A stretch of DNA of 64,000 nucleotides from Psococerastis gibbosa (taxonomy: Eukaryota; Arthropoda; Insecta; Psocodea; Psocidae), in contig OZ020493.1 in the NCBI GenBank assembly GCA_963971405.1, forward strand, positions 744,001 through 808,000. The letters run 5' to 3'. The translations under genes were made by a program, and so were the position numbers. Positions within the stretch are counted from its first letter, which is position 1; every line of letters starts with the position of its first letter. This document shows, in pieces, positions 19,258 through 29,994 of the stretch. Below the pieces are notes generated by a model. It saw only the letters and a program-made list of their open reading frames with translations, was not told the DNA's origin and did not search any database.

Positions 19258-19537
19258 AAACCTGTTCGGTTTTGGTACTCTATTAGTCTGTTTAACACCT
19301 AAGATATACCTGAAGCATCGATAGAAAGGTTCCACAGAAAATTGTCCGAAGGTATGATTTTTCTAAACCTATACATGGAATTTCATCCAAATCTACCAGG
19401 TAGTTTTCCAGCAAATCGCCAGACAGACAGAGACATTTTTGGGTTCCTGGGACCTCAAATCCGTTGAAATCCCGAAATCAAAAATTTTGACCATAACAAA
19501 GCTTTCCATATACGTACTACGTATAAATAGGAAAGCA
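19258..19537 (-). mobile_element. TIR element with (CTGT)n, copy C (internally deleted)
   Basis: Minus-strand relative of copies A and B. Its right end at 19537 matches the TIR (ATAAATAGGAAAGCA), and the order of landmarks is reversed (ACCTGAAGCATCGATAGAAA, CAGACAGACAGAG, GGTTCCTGGGACCTCAAA). The middle and the far TIR are missing. A more diverged piece of the same family continues at about 19600-19755. Confidence 0.65.
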
Positions 19538-19755
19538 ATAAAAGAGCCACAAGATAGGAATACTGTGAATATACATATATTTGATCTGTAGCTTGCCCTC
19601 AAATCGTCAAACCGACTATAGACACACTGTCAGACCGACACACATTCGTAATCTTCGGTTCCTTGGACCTCAAACCGTTTCAATGCACTGATTTCTCGAA
19701 ATGAAACATTTTGGCCGTCATAAAACTAATGAATAAATATAGGAAAGTTAGAAAA

Positions 19756-20094
19756 CCGGTTATCCCAGGGGTGACCAATGTCTACCATCCACATCCTTAA
19801 AAGGCTTAAATAAATAAAAAGTTCCTTAATTTTTGTTTCAGGAGTGGGAGAGGGCCTTCCGTCATCAGTATACTCCGTCTCCCGAACACGTCTTTATAGT
19901 TTGTCGCTATAAATAAAAGATCTAGATCCAAGATCAATTATTAATAATAACAAACTAAAATGAGCTTTTCCTTGAAAGGTCAAAAGCTCATATAAGGGAT
20001 GTTTTTGTAAAAAGGTGTTTAAAAAAATACGACTTAGGTGCATACAAATTCGTAATTAAAATAAAGCGAACAGTTCAGCAGGCTAATCCGAGTC
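19756..20094. other. No gene recognised
   Basis: AT-rich sequence with short frames only. Confidence 0.35.
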
Positions 20095-20310
20095 TAGTAG
20101 CGCCTTGATCGAATCCAATTCGGACTTCGGTGGCAAGATGGTACCGTAGCGTACTTGTGCTAGTCTTTACTAACCTTGCGACCGGAGACGTGTCGTAACT
20201 CGACCCAAGCACATGTTAGGTTACAAAGTGAGGCGATTGAGGTTAATCGGATCTATATATTCATTAAATCGTTTGTACGCTATTAATCTTTTATTGAAAA
20301 CTAATAATAA
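20095..20310 (+). repeat. SINE-like repeat, family 3
   Basis: Shares with the copy at 24090-24262 the order CGACTTCG, a box A-like TGGCNAGRTGG (20131-20141), CGTGCTTG-like, GTCTTTACNNNCC, GTGTCGTAACTC and TTAATCGGATNNATNNATTC. Box B is not clear, so tRNA origin is uncertain. Confidence 0.55.
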
Positions 20311-21039
20311 TGAATTCCCAAAAAACATTAATTATTGTGTAAATCTATAGTTATATACTATCGAGAAAATTTCCGGGAACGTACGGAGCTGAAGTTTCGA
20401 GAAAGTCAACACAGTCGACCTCATTACTGTTATAATTTCTGTTACTGTTATAATTGTGTGGAAAACTTTTGTGAGACTGGGGAAGAAGACTACGCAGAAT
20501 TAATGGTTTAACTGACTTTTCGCATTAATTCCAAAGTTGTTTTTAAAAAATTTAAGCTACTTAGTTAATAACTTTCATGATAGAAGACACATATATTATT
20601 GTGGAACGATATGTTGTACCTATTTACAAGTTAATGTTGAATATGCAAAATGTTTTAAGGAAAGTCTTTAGTCACGGAAGTTGGCAGCAAAAGGTATCAG
20701 TTCCGTTTTCAACATCGAATACCATTGCTGCTATGGCAACGGCAATGGTGATATTTATGAGTTCATCTACACTGTTGCTTTAATTTTAGCGGAAGAAGCA
20801 GGTTTCTAGGACCATTTTTTACTAATCTAGTTTTTGAGCTCTCCTAAAAAAGTTGGAAAAATTAAAACTGGTCTGCTTTCCTCATGGACACCCTAGAGTC
20901 AAATTTTCGAAATTATTACGAAAAGTCAGATTAAACTTAAGTTCTCCACAGTTTGTGTTGGCTTTCTCGAAAAGATCCTCGTAAAACTTCAGCTCTGTAC
21001 GTTCCTTTCCATTGCCTCCTTAGTGTAGTTCTAATAGAT
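20311..21039. other. No gene recognised
   Basis: AT-rich; a 68-codon frame at 20577-20783 has no domain and no neighbours that support it. Confidence 0.35.
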
Positions 21040-21680
21040 AATTTAACTCAGAAAATAACACATTCGATCCTCACAACTGGACAGCCTGCTTGCAAAATGT
21101 GTTAAACCTTGCTATCTTGGGCCTATTTATAAATTTTTTTTCTCCGGGGATACCCCTGGGCCCGCCTTTCTCCAGGGTATAAAATGCGCAAGACCTCACT
21201 AATTTGGGCCCATTTTTCCATCGTTTTGTTTGTTTCTCCAGGGGATCAAAGTCTTGGGGTCCTAAAGCCCCCCCCCCCACAAATTTTGGGAATTTCACCA
21301 ATGGACGTAACATTTACACAATCATCTCCTCTAATAGATTTAACCAGTAGGTTAGAAATGGGTAACCAGCCACGCCCCCTCCCACCCCCTCTCCCCGCTC
21401 CCAGATCTATATAAACCAACGTTTCCTCTCCCTAGTCACATTTGAATCTTCTCCTTGAGTTGAGCAAGTCTCAAATCGCAGATAAAGTGTAACTGTGCTA
21501 GTGGGTTTCCCTCTGTAGATGGCAGTTCTTGCCTAAAGTACTCAGGGTTTTATACTGTCACAAGTGGGTTTCTTAGACAAAGGTAATTTTATAACGATTA
21601 TTTGGGTTTTACTAATTCGGGTTATAGTTATGACCAGTTTTTCTAAAACTCTAAGTTTTTGTTTTTTGTTTCACTAGTTT
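21040..21680 (+). mobile_element. Penelope endonuclease tail and pseudo-LTR, interrupted
   Basis: 21040-21088 matches the Penelope endonuclease (ACACATTCGATCCTCACAAC). A G/C-run hAT-like fragment follows (about 21089-21303). The Penelope sequence resumes at about 21304 with the end of the endonuclease (CACAATCATCTCCTCTAATA). The pseudo-LTR comes next, with its C-rich run and TATA box (CTATATAAACC near 21410). It ends in the 55-bp AT block near 21615-21670. It keeps the 249-bp segment absent from the array junctions, is more diverged than the array, and is inactive. Confidence 0.75.
21089..21303 (+). mobile_element. G/C-run hAT-like element fragment inside Penelope
   Basis: Family signatures: CTTGCAAAATGTGTTAAACC, TCTCCGGGGATACCCCTGGG, AAAATGCGCAAGACCTCACT, GGTCCTAAAGCCCCC, and an end resembling TTTACGCCAATG (here TTTCACCAATG). 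The 5' end is missing. About 95 bp of Penelope sequence is lost at the insertion point. Confidence 0.6.
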
Positions 21681-23500
21681 TCATTGTTAATATTTTTGGA
21701 ATTAATCTAGGCGCTATACTAGACTCGGATCAACCTAACGGAAATTAGAAAATGTAAAAAAAGCTGGAATTTACAGGATTTGAATCCACGAGCTGCGGAT
21801 TGTGAGCGACGCCCCGGTTAGGTGTAGATTGTGAGTTTTTTCTATATCCTCTAATTTCGGCTATAACAAGAAGGTTACCTTCAACCACAGTTAATTTAAT
21901 TTTAGTGTTATATCCTGTATACCAAGGAACACTGAAATATAATCGGATCAACCAGCTGAGCTGTTTGATTTAATTTAGTGAAGACTCTGTCACTAGTCAC
22001 TAGCGCAAGGCCGTTCAAGCACTCTGCGCCCATCGTAGCCCAATGCGTGGCTTCCGTAGTATGCGTGAAAATGTTATTTACAAAAGTAGAAAATAGAAAG
22101 TACGTTTTTTCTCGTGTAAGTTAAGTTAGTTACGCCCCCCCCCCCTCCATAAGCCCCATCATCCCATAGCTGGATCTGCTAGAGTACCTATTTAATTTTT
22201 GTAAAATAGCTCAGGGCTCACTCCTCACTAAAACACATTGAGCTTTTGATTTTTTTTAATGAAAAACCGCTTGCTTTCTTGAAACGAAAACTGCCAGTTA
22301 TCCGGAGATTTGTTTTAACGCACCAGTCAACAGGCAAGCATGCCAGCGTCTATCTTATTTTTTTCTGTCTACCAAGGGCATCTGCAGACTGTCTAATAGT
22401 ATTAATGCCATATTTTGTCTGTTATATAATGTATACCATATCTTTCAATTACGAAAAACTATTACCAGTGACATTTTAGCTTTGGAACGTCTAATAACAA
22501 ATGAGAAAAAAAGGTGAACCCGTACATTTTTTCCTATTTATCATTCAGGATAGGTACTGTAATAGTAAATAGTTGCCCTAGGGTTAAAGTTTTCCGTATG
22601 CATGATTAGTGACAATAAAAATGGTCTATGCCAGACATTGAAGGCAGTTGTTAACAAACGATCCCTATAATTTCAATTTATCAAGTAGAACTAAAAGCGT
22701 AGGCATTCAATTCAAACATCATGACGTTTTACATGCAAGGTTTAGGTAAGGCTACAGGAAATAAAGTCGTATTAATTTATATGAAATTAATAATAGCATG
22801 ATCTACTGTACTCTGTACATAGTAGCATTTCAATTTCATAGGGACATTTCGCTTCTAGCGCTCAGGTCACCTAACTAATTTCGTTGCGTTACTGGGCGTT
22901 ACTTTAACAGGTTGACAGGCAAACATTCCATTCAAAAAAGCTAAATTAGGGCTAGGGCTAATGAAAGACAAAGTTAAATAATTGTATGAGAGGGCCTTTG
23001 GCCCTAATATTCGCTGCAAAAATTGTTGTTGTTTTTTCATTAAAGGCGATTGTATTATTATTTGTTATTATTAAATAACACAAGACAGGTTAAATGCACG
23101 CATCAGCCTCAAAGGCTTAAGACATGTAATTACTAGACTAGCAGAAGATGCGTCAAAAAAATGAAGTCTAGCCGTTGGATGAGAGCAGGAAGGAACCAGC
23201 CCATTTTTTTTCTGCCACCCAAGGACCATTTCCTTATCCAAGGAGAAGGTTTCACGAGGGGCGAGGACGCCCCTTTGTAAGGGGGGAGAAGTTACGTCGC
23301 TGCCAACCGCCAATGCTGGGTTCCCATGCTGACGGGACAATCATCTAGTCAGCAACCCAGGCCATGCACCTGGGCTGCGGGCACCCAGCAGAGTTAGTCT
23401 GAGCTGAGCGGCATCGAAGGTATAGGAGTCAAAATTATGGGTATCTTATTAAAAACGAAATTATCGACTTCGGGCATTTAACTATATATAACACGGACAG
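21681..23500. other. Mosaic with SINE family 1 debris, otherwise no gene
   Basis: At about 21770-21910 there are rearranged pieces of SINE family 1 (GATTTGAATCCACGAG, CGCCCCGGTTAGGTGTAGAT, CTATATCCTCTAATTTCGG) in mixed orientation. A C-run lies near 22136-22146. The remaining sequence to 23500 shows no recognisable coding region. Confidence 0.4.
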
Positions 23501-23504
23501 TAAA

Positions 23505-23745
23505 TTAACTTTGGTAACACAGATACCTTCCTCGTTGTAACCAAAATTAGAGCGTATAGAAAAAACTGGACTCCAAAATTCGAACCCACGATTTTCGCTT
23601 AACCTTACCCGCTGGACCACGTCCACGGTTATAGGCTCAAATCATTCGAATACTGCCAAGTTAAGTTTTTCTCTATATCCTCTAATTTCGGGTATAACGA
23701 GGAGGTTACCTCTTCAATCAAAGTTAATGTAATGTCAGTGTTATA
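23505..23745 (-). repeat. SINE family 1, rearranged copy
   Basis: The minus strand reads GGTCCAGCGGGTAAGG (box A region) and GGGTTCGAATTTTGG (box B region) from about 23560-23630. The family body (CTATATCCTCTAATTTCGGG, AGGAGGTTACCTC) follows in the opposite orientation at 23670-23720, so this is a fold-back joint of two pieces. Confidence 0.55.
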
Positions 23746-23904
23746 CAAATACAAATACAAATGCAATGTAATGCATAATGTCATTATGTTATGAAGTAAG
23801 CTCACCGACCTGCTCTGTTAGATACTTGCGTAGCTGTGCTAACCTGCCTAGCAATCGGCAACTTGTCAATAAGAGCATGTAAGTAGAGGATTTAGAATGA
23901 ACTG

Positions 23905-24015
23905 CACTTGTCGGGACTTGGGGTCCAGCCGTTAAAACGACGTCCCGGTTAGGCGTAGATCGTGGGTTCGAATCGCACCAAGTCCAGTTTTTTTTATATC
24001 CTCTTAATTCGGTTT
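23905..24015 (+). repeat. tRNA-derived SINE, family 1
   Basis: The tRNA-like head has pairing acceptor halves (GGACTTG near 23924 and CAAGTCC near 23979), a box A-like GGTCCAGCCG and box B GGTTCGAATCG (23965-23975). It is followed by the body CTATATCCTCT-like and an AT tail. It would be transcribed by RNA polymerase III and mobilised by a LINE. Not a functional tRNA: the body does not fold into a full cloverleaf and continues into SINE sequence. Confidence 0.7.
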
Positions 24016-24089
24016 ATTGGTATATTGTATATAAAATTGGCGTAAAACATATGTCTCATCTTACAGAAGTTGCATCTTCAGTTATGTAT

Positions 24090-24262
24090 GCATCTAACCG
24101 ACTTCGATGGCCAGGTGGTAACGTGCTTGCAATTGTGAGAGTCTTTACACGCCATTCGATAGGACATGTGTCGTAACTCAACACGGGTACCAACCTGCAG
24201 AGGCAACTGCAGAGGTCAATCGGATACATTCATTAAATTGTTTGTAGGCAATTAATCTCTTT
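24090..24262 (+). repeat. SINE-like repeat, family 3
   Basis: Contains CGACTTCGATGGCCAGGTGG with a good box A (TGGCCAGGTGG, 24108-24118), then AACGTGCTTGCAATTG, GTGTCGTAACTCAACACGGG and GGTCAATCGGATACATTC. The same sequence on the minus strand surrounds the copia insertion. Confidence 0.6.
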
Positions 24263-24550
24263 AAAAAAAATCATTACATCCGGCATTTCAAGTTGGTGGG
24301 ATGTTGGTGAACGCATTCAATTTAAAACGGAAAGTCTGTGGAAACTGGAACGTATTGTTCATAACATAGTTTCTATTAATCACATAATTGTTATGACTTT
24401 TGTAGTTACGTTTGCTATAGCAAACAAGCAAACAAGTTCTATATAACTTTAGGTTAACTGTTGATATACTGTAGATGGGAACACAATCACATCACTTAGG
24501 TATTTCAGTCTTATTTTTTATTATTATTATTATTATTATTTTTTTTTTTT

Positions 24551-25553
24551 ACGTGACAACGTCAAATACATTGATGATCGCCGGCTGAAATACTAGGCGC
24601 ATGTACGAGAAATGTAACGCGGGTTGGGAACGCGGGTCAGTAACGCTGGTTTAAAGCAACGTTTTGGGCAGATGTAGAAGGCCTATCTCAATTTACATTA
24701 TACCCATGTCATCGTCTATTCTTCCTCTTTCAGGCCATGCTATATCTGTTGGGATAGGGCAAGGGTTTCTACTTTTGGGGGTGGAAACATGAGGAGGTGC
24801 GCTCAAATTTGGCCCGAATTTGCCAATTTTCATCGAAAATTGGCCTTTTTCGGCCGCGTTTTTGGGGGTGCTAATATCAATTTGAAAACTTCAAACTACT
24901 TTAGTTCCTTTCCACCTTTCTAACTCTTTCCAGACATATATTTAGTTTTACTATCCGTCTCTTCGTTCAGGCTCAGGTGAGTAGGTAAGCCATCTCTGTT
25001 TCGGCGGAAAACAGTTTCAAAGGCTACTTTTGAATTTACATGTATAGAGTAAACAAATTCCACAGCCTGCAATTTTCAATCGAAATTAATTTTTTATGTC
25101 TCATTAGAAGCAGTATAAATTAAGGTTTCAAACGAGTATAAATACATATTTCCAAATTCACCCCTTCACCCCTTAAAGACGAGTGGAGCACAAAATTTCT
25201 AAAAAAATGACGCGAAGAAATTCATTTCCACCAATCCCATTTGAATTGCATGGGCGGATTTGAAGAAATTTTTGGGCTGATGAGGAAGGCTTATCCTTAT
25301 TTAAATTATACCCATTTCTTCGTCTATTCTTCCTCTTTCAGATCATGCTATATTTGTGGCGATCAACCAAGGGTTTGGGGGGTGCGAAACGTCAGGGGGT
25401 GTGCAAGATTTTCAACAAAAATAGGCCTCTTTCGGCCGCGGTATTATCTATATAAAAAATTCAAACTACTTAAGGGCTTTTCCGCATTTATTTCTCTTTC
25501 CATCCATATATTATTTATAAATGTAAGATTTAGTAATTTAGGCGTTGTCACGT
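24551..25553. mobile_element. TIR element ACGTGACAACGTC, about 1.0 kb
   Basis: ACGTGACAACGTC at 24551-24563 is matched at 12 of 13 positions by the complement of 25541-25553. Two diverged ~200-bp direct repeats lie inside (about 24665-24860 and 25265-25445, both with CGTCTATTCTTCCTCTTTCA and TTCGGCCGCG). No transposase. A short relative with similar ends lies at 30951-31286. Confidence 0.6.
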
Positions 25554-25614
25554 CAAACTATCGTCCGTAAACCGACTTTACAACTGACTTACCGACAACC
25601 AATTTTTTTTTAAC

Positions 25615-25651
25615 GTTAATCGCATACACACAGTTTAATGAATGTATCCGA
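25615..25651 (-). repeat. SINE family 3, left part (split by copia)
   Basis: AATGAATGTATCCGA here and TCCGATTGACCTCTTC at 30361 join into the family 3 sequence seen at 24.1 kb on the other strand. The copia element therefore landed inside this repeat. Confidence 0.75.
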
Positions 25652-26014
25652 TGATAAGGATTATTGAAGATATATGTGGAAATAGTATTATTATCTTACC
25701 TAAAATGAATAGACTCAACTTATTATACAATTAATTATAATGTGAACCACGTTCTGCTTCATTTTCTACTGTTACTCATGAACCATAAATGCATAATATA
25801 AATTTAAAATACACGTGGTCTTTTTGGCATGGCTATAAAACTCATTCAGTCATTCTTCCAGAATTCGCCATATTGAAAAATTGCCTTCTGCCAAGACAAA
25901 ATATATTTTATTAACTAACTTGTTTTTCTTTGCAAACAGTATTCTATTTAAAGTTTAATATATTATTTTAAATTAGATTTCTTAATTATAACTTATTTAA
26001 TTAAATTCTTCTCA
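25652..26014 (-). repeat. Copia 3' LTR
   Basis: 363 bp, starting TG and ending CA, next to the polypurine tract. It is the downstream LTR with respect to the minus-strand genes. Confidence 0.95.
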
Positions 26015-26024
26015 CACCCCCTTA
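26015..26024 (-). other. Copia polypurine tract
   Basis: On the minus strand AAGGGGGTG abuts the 3' LTR; this is where plus-strand DNA synthesis would be primed. Confidence 0.75.
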
Positions 26025-26074
26025 ATTAAGAAATCCTAATTTACACTTACAATGAAAAATATTTTTAAATGAAC

Positions 26075-27133
26075 TTAGTACTCATCTTTTGAAACAAGCA
26101 AATTTCTGAATGTTATAAACTTTTCTGTCAACAACGGTTTAGTCAAAATATCTGCTTTTTGCCTGTCCGTTTGGCAGTGCTTTATTTCAAAAAGATTGTC
26201 TTTGTATTTCTCATGTATAAAAAAATATCTAACGTCAATGTGTTTACTGCGCCGATTGAATTTACCATTCTTTATAAGATGTATGGCGCTGGTATTATCA
26301 ACATTCAGAAAAATCTTAAGTTTATTAGCAGTCATCTCTTCACTTAAAGTCTTAATAAAAATAAGTCTTTTCACTGAGTCAGCTGCTGAGATCAGCTCAG
26401 CCTCTGTAGACGAGTTTGAGACAATAGGCTGCCTTCTGGAGTGCCAAGCAATTGGTCCTCCACTTAAGTAACAAACAAATCCACTAGTGCTACGACAAGT
26501 CGCATAATCACCTGCATAATCGCTATCAGTGTACACATTAAGTAAATCAATATTATTATTTCGCTTAAAAACCAGTCCAAGACTAGATGTACCTTTCAAA
26601 TACTGCATGATTCGTTTAACCTTTTCAACGTCCTTCCAACTCGGTTTTTCAACTGCTCTAGCAGCAGTATTTACGGCAAAACTAATATCTGGTCTAGTTT
26701 TTGAACTTATATACAGCAAACTTCCGACAGCTTCCCTATATGGGAATTTTATATTTTCAAAATTCTCAACTTCTTCGGCGAATTTAGATTTCTCCATGGG
26801 AGTATCTGTTACTTTACAATCGCCCATATTAAATCTGTTCAACATTTGAATGCAAAACTTTTCTTGCTTTAAGCTTATAAATTCATTGTTTATATCAAGT
26901 TCAAAACCAGCATAACTTTTAGGATTTTCAAAACACTTAATTTCGAAATTTTTGCTTAAATACTTCAATATGTCATTCATTTCTTTTTCATTTTCACATG
27001 CCAGACAACCATCATCTAAAAAAATGCTAAGATAAACAGTTTTATTGGCATTCACAAATATGCAATGATCGCTTTTGGTAGGCTCTAACCCTATTTGTTT
27101 TAAACGCAAAGTTAAAGTACTGTTCCAATTCAT
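26075..27133 (-). CDS. Copia pol, C-terminal part: RT palm and RNase H
   Basis: 352 codons continuing the reverse transcriptase after the frameshift. The active-site box reads FLDDG (copia usually YVDD) near residue 39. The connection (SYAGFELD) and chromodomain-free RNase H follow: DSDYAG, the STEAE motif (SSTEAELISAAD) and D-NTSAI, ending in KADILTKPL, the typical copia C-terminus. It makes double-stranded DNA from element RNA in cytoplasmic particles. The first codon is simply the first ATG after the frameshift, not a true start. Confidence 0.9.
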   Translation of the reverse strand: MNWNSTLTLRLKQIGLEPTKSDHCIFVNANKTVYLSIFLDDGCLACENEKEMNDILKYLSKNFEIKCFENPKSYAGFELDINNEFISLKQEKFCIQMLNRFNMGDCKVTDTPMEKSKFAEEVENFENIKFPYREAVGSLLYISSKTRPDISFAVNTAARAVEKPSWKDVEKVKRIMQYLKGTSSLGLVFKRNNNIDLLNVYTDSDYAGDYATCRSTSGFVCYLSGGPIAWHSRRQPIVSNSSTEAELISAADSVKRLIFIKTLSEEMTANKLKIFLNVDNTSAIHLIKNGKFNRRSKHIDVRYFFIHEKYKDNLFEIKHCQTDRQKADILTKPLLTEKFITFRNLLVSKDEY

Positions 27134-29979
27134 TGGAGCTTGTTTGAGACCATAAAGACATTTGGGCGTAATTTACATACTTGCCCCTCACGTTTCTTAT
27201 ACCCTTCAGGAATTTCAATAAAGACCTCATCGGTGATAGGGCTTGCCAGAAATGCTGTTCGCACATCAAAAGTTACAATCTTTAAATTCTTAGATGCAGA
27301 AATAGCCATCAAAATTCGCAACGAGTCAGTGTCTACTACCGGACTATAAGTTTCATTGTAGTCAATACCAGGTTTTTGCTGAAAACCTCTCACTACCAAC
27401 CGGGCTTTGTGCGTTCCATCATCTTTAATTTTAAACAACCATCTAGTGTTCAATATCGTATGGCCCTTAGCATCAGATCTGTTTACATATCCCCAAGTGT
27501 CATTTTTGGACAAAGACTCCTTTTCGCTGTTTATTGCAGTTTTCCATTCACTTTTCCTTTCAGCTTCCTTATAGGTAAGCGAAATATTATTATTGTAAAC
27601 AGAACTGTCACTAGACAAAAAATTAGAAACATTTCCTTCTAGTGCATCAGTCAAATCCATCACGCAATCATCATATCTAGCTGGTGGATGTGTGACACGT
27701 CTCAGATCGTAGCCGCTACTAATGTCATTATCATAATTACTCTCGCTTGTATCAACTTCTGATCCAGCTGACCACTGAGACTGGTCCACCTCCGTCACAG
27801 CTTGAGTTTCATCCGTTTCAGATTCGGACTCATCATCTGAACAACAAGAATTGGTGTCGTTAAATAAATCGACAACATAATTATCGTTAATACTTGGTAA
27901 TTCATGACTACTAGGCTCAGGTATTATGTTGCTAAATGCAACATCACGAGCCACTATAACTTTGTGTTTCTCCTCGTCCCACAACCTGTAACCATTGTTG
28001 GCGTATTCCAAGAATAGATACCTCTTAGACCGCTCATCAAGCTTTTTCAAATACGTTAGTGTTTTTGCATAGCATATAGATCCAAACAACCTTATATCAG
28101 CAACATTAGGCTTTCTACCGGACCATAGCTCAATCGGAGTTTTAGAATAATTAGCAGTAGGGCTTCTATTAGTCAGGTAAGTTGCCATTTGAACGGCTTC
28201 TCCCCACATATCTTTTTCAAAATGAGACTCAAATAACAAGGCACGCAGTTTACAGCATAAAGTGTAATTCATCCTCTCAGATTTAGGATTCTGCTGAGGA
28301 CTATAGGGAGCAGTTTTATCAACTTTGATTCCCTTAGACTCAAAGAAACTAGCTAAAGGAGCATATTCCGAACCACCATCTGTTTTAAAAAATTTTACCT
28401 TTACCTCCTTCTCAACTTCAACGCGAGAAATATAGGCTTTTACAACATCAGACACTTCGCTCTTATCTTTTAATAGATAAACCTCACAATAATGCGAGAA
28501 ATCGTCTGTGAGAGTAATAAAGTATTTCCTACCATCATACGTAGGTGGGTCTATAGGACCACAGAGATCGCTTTGTATTGTTTCTAACAGCCTTTTTGCC
28601 TTTCTCATATGTCCCTTAAATGGGGTTCGTTTGAGCTTTGATCTGGCACAGACATCACAAAAAGGAATATTTTTAATATCGATCGGTCCCAAGTTTTCTA
28701 ACCCATCAGCAATTTTCTTAAGATTACCAATATTTTTGTAACTTAAATGACCCATCCTTTTGTGAACCTCAGTAACACACATAGCTACATTATTATTTAC
28801 TTTAGGTATATTAATCTTATACAGGCCATTAACTTTTTCTCCTTCTAACACTACCTTATAATTTTTCGTAACTATAACTTTCCCTTTAGTGAATAATACT
28901 TCACCATTATTTTCCGTGATACGATTAACTGAAAGTAAATTTGTGCAGAGCCCTGGAATGTATTTTACTTTTTTCAACAGGCAGTCTTTACCATCAAGAG
29001 TACCTTTAGCTGTACTTTTCATACTACCTCCATTAGCTGCACAAAACTCCTCATCATTACATACAACATTACTTAGAAGATTTAAATTGTTAGTTAAACT
29101 CTGGGTCGTTCCAGAATCGATTACAAATATGCTGCTACTTTTACCAGCCTTTTCATAGCTGCTTGCAAAGAACGAAACTTTGTCATATTTAGCTTTATCG
29201 CGCTTAAAACACCAATCTTCGCTGTGATTGGTCAAGCCGCAAATTTTACAGGGTGGAAACTTACCCTTATTCTTATTGCCATTATTGGTTTTGCTAAATT
29301 CAGCGCTGTTTTGTCTACAGTCCCGTTTAAGATGACCGACCTTGAGACATTTGTAGCATTTTAAGCCCTTCCTAAACGAGGCAAATGCTACATTACTAGG
29401 CTTAGTATTGTTGGTACTTATCTGGTTTTCCTCCATCGATAGTCGAGCTACCAGGTTCGTCATCGTCCGATCCGCCTTTTCCGTGCTTTCCCAGGCCACC
29501 TTGAAGTGCTTGAAGCTATCCGGTAAAACAGCCAGAACCTTGGACATCATCATGGAATCAGAGATAGTTTCCCCAACTGCCTTCAGTCGAAACGCCACGT
29601 TTTCCAACACCGCTACGTTCTCCGCCATCGATTTACTTCCATCAATATTGAAGTTGTAAAACGTAGTCAACAAGTTGCACTTCTGCATGTCCGAGTCTCT
29701 ATCATAAAGTCTCGTAAGCTTCTTATACATTTCCACGGCCGATGAACAATTTAATAAATGCATTAAATTAGTTTTAGAAACTGTAGATACTATGAGCCTT
29801 TGAACTTTGGCATCATCACTGTCCTTATGTGTCTTGTCCCCTACAGGGATTGTCCCATCCACATATCCATACAGACCTGCACTTTTCAGCCAAAAGTCAA
29901 CTTGAAATTTCCATAGTTGATAGTTGGACACATCACACAGTTTCTCTATTGCAGCAATATCATCTTTGCTCGTCATCAT
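27130..29979 (-). CDS. Copia gag, protease, integrase and start of RT
   Basis: 949 codons starting just inside the primer site. The N-terminal part is gag (WKFQVDFWLKS), then two zinc knuckles (CYKCLKVGHLKRDC and CKICGLTNHSEDWC). The aspartic protease is FVIDSGTTQSL; integrase has an HHCC-type finger (MGHLSYKN...CDVC) and D/D/E residues around IQSDLCGP, FKTDGGSEY and QQNPKSERM. The RT begins at LVVRGFQQK and SPVVD. The frame leaves the RT at CKLR near 27160: a single-base change in the CGCCCAAATG stretch shifts the frame into the ORF at 26075-27133. Whether this is a mutation or programmed frameshift cannot be told, but other copia elements do not frameshift here, so mutation is likelier. Confidence 0.93.
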   Translation of the reverse strand: MMTSKDDIAAIEKLCDVSNYQLWKFQVDFWLKSAGLYGYVDGTIPVGDKTHKDSDDAKVQRLIVSTVSKTNLMHLLNCSSAVEMYKKLTRLYDRDSDMQKCNLLTTFYNFNIDGSKSMAENVAVLENVAFRLKAVGETISDSMMMSKVLAVLPDSFKHFKVAWESTEKADRTMTNLVARLSMEENQISTNNTKPSNVAFASFRKGLKCYKCLKVGHLKRDCRQNSAEFSKTNNGNKNKGKFPPCKICGLTNHSEDWCFKRDKAKYDKVSFFASSYEKAGKSSSIFVIDSGTTQSLTNNLNLLSNVVCNDEEFCAANGGSMKSTAKGTLDGKDCLLKKVKYIPGLCTNLLSVNRITENNGEVLFTKGKVIVTKNYKVVLEGEKVNGLYKINIPKVNNNVAMCVTEVHKRMGHLSYKNIGNLKKIADGLENLGPIDIKNIPFCDVCARSKLKRTPFKGHMRKAKRLLETIQSDLCGPIDPPTYDGRKYFITLTDDFSHYCEVYLLKDKSEVSDVVKAYISRVEVEKEVKVKFFKTDGGSEYAPLASFFESKGIKVDKTAPYSPQQNPKSERMNYTLCCKLRALLFESHFEKDMWGEAVQMATYLTNRSPTANYSKTPIELWSGRKPNVADIRLFGSICYAKTLTYLKKLDERSKRYLFLEYANNGYRLWDEEKHKVIVARDVAFSNIIPEPSSHELPSINDNYVVDLFNDTNSCCSDDESESETDETQAVTEVDQSQWSAGSEVDTSESNYDNDISSGYDLRRVTHPPARYDDCVMDLTDALEGNVSNFLSSDSSVYNNNISLTYKEAERKSEWKTAINSEKESLSKNDTWGYVNRSDAKGHTILNTRWLFKIKDDGTHKARLVVRGFQQKPGIDYNETYSPVVDTDSLRILMAISASKNLKIVTFDVRTAFLASPITDEVFIEIPEGYKKREGQVCKLRPNVFMVSNKLQ

Positions 29980-29980
29980 G

Positions 29981-29992
29981 ACTCTGCTACCA
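29981..29992 (-). other. Primer binding site, initiator Met tRNA type
   Basis: The minus strand reads TGGTAGCAGAGT two bases inside the 5' LTR, the usual copia primer site for the 3' end of initiator tRNA-Met. Confidence 0.9.
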
Positions 29993-29994
29993 AT

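Noticed and set aside
23905..24015. Functional tRNA gene
   Set aside because: The head has box A, box B and acceptor-like halves, but the body does not make a clean cloverleaf and the sequence runs into SINE body present at several loci.
24513..24550. ATT/T-rich run as a regulatory site
   Set aside because: Simple microsatellite next to a TIR end; nothing else supports a function.
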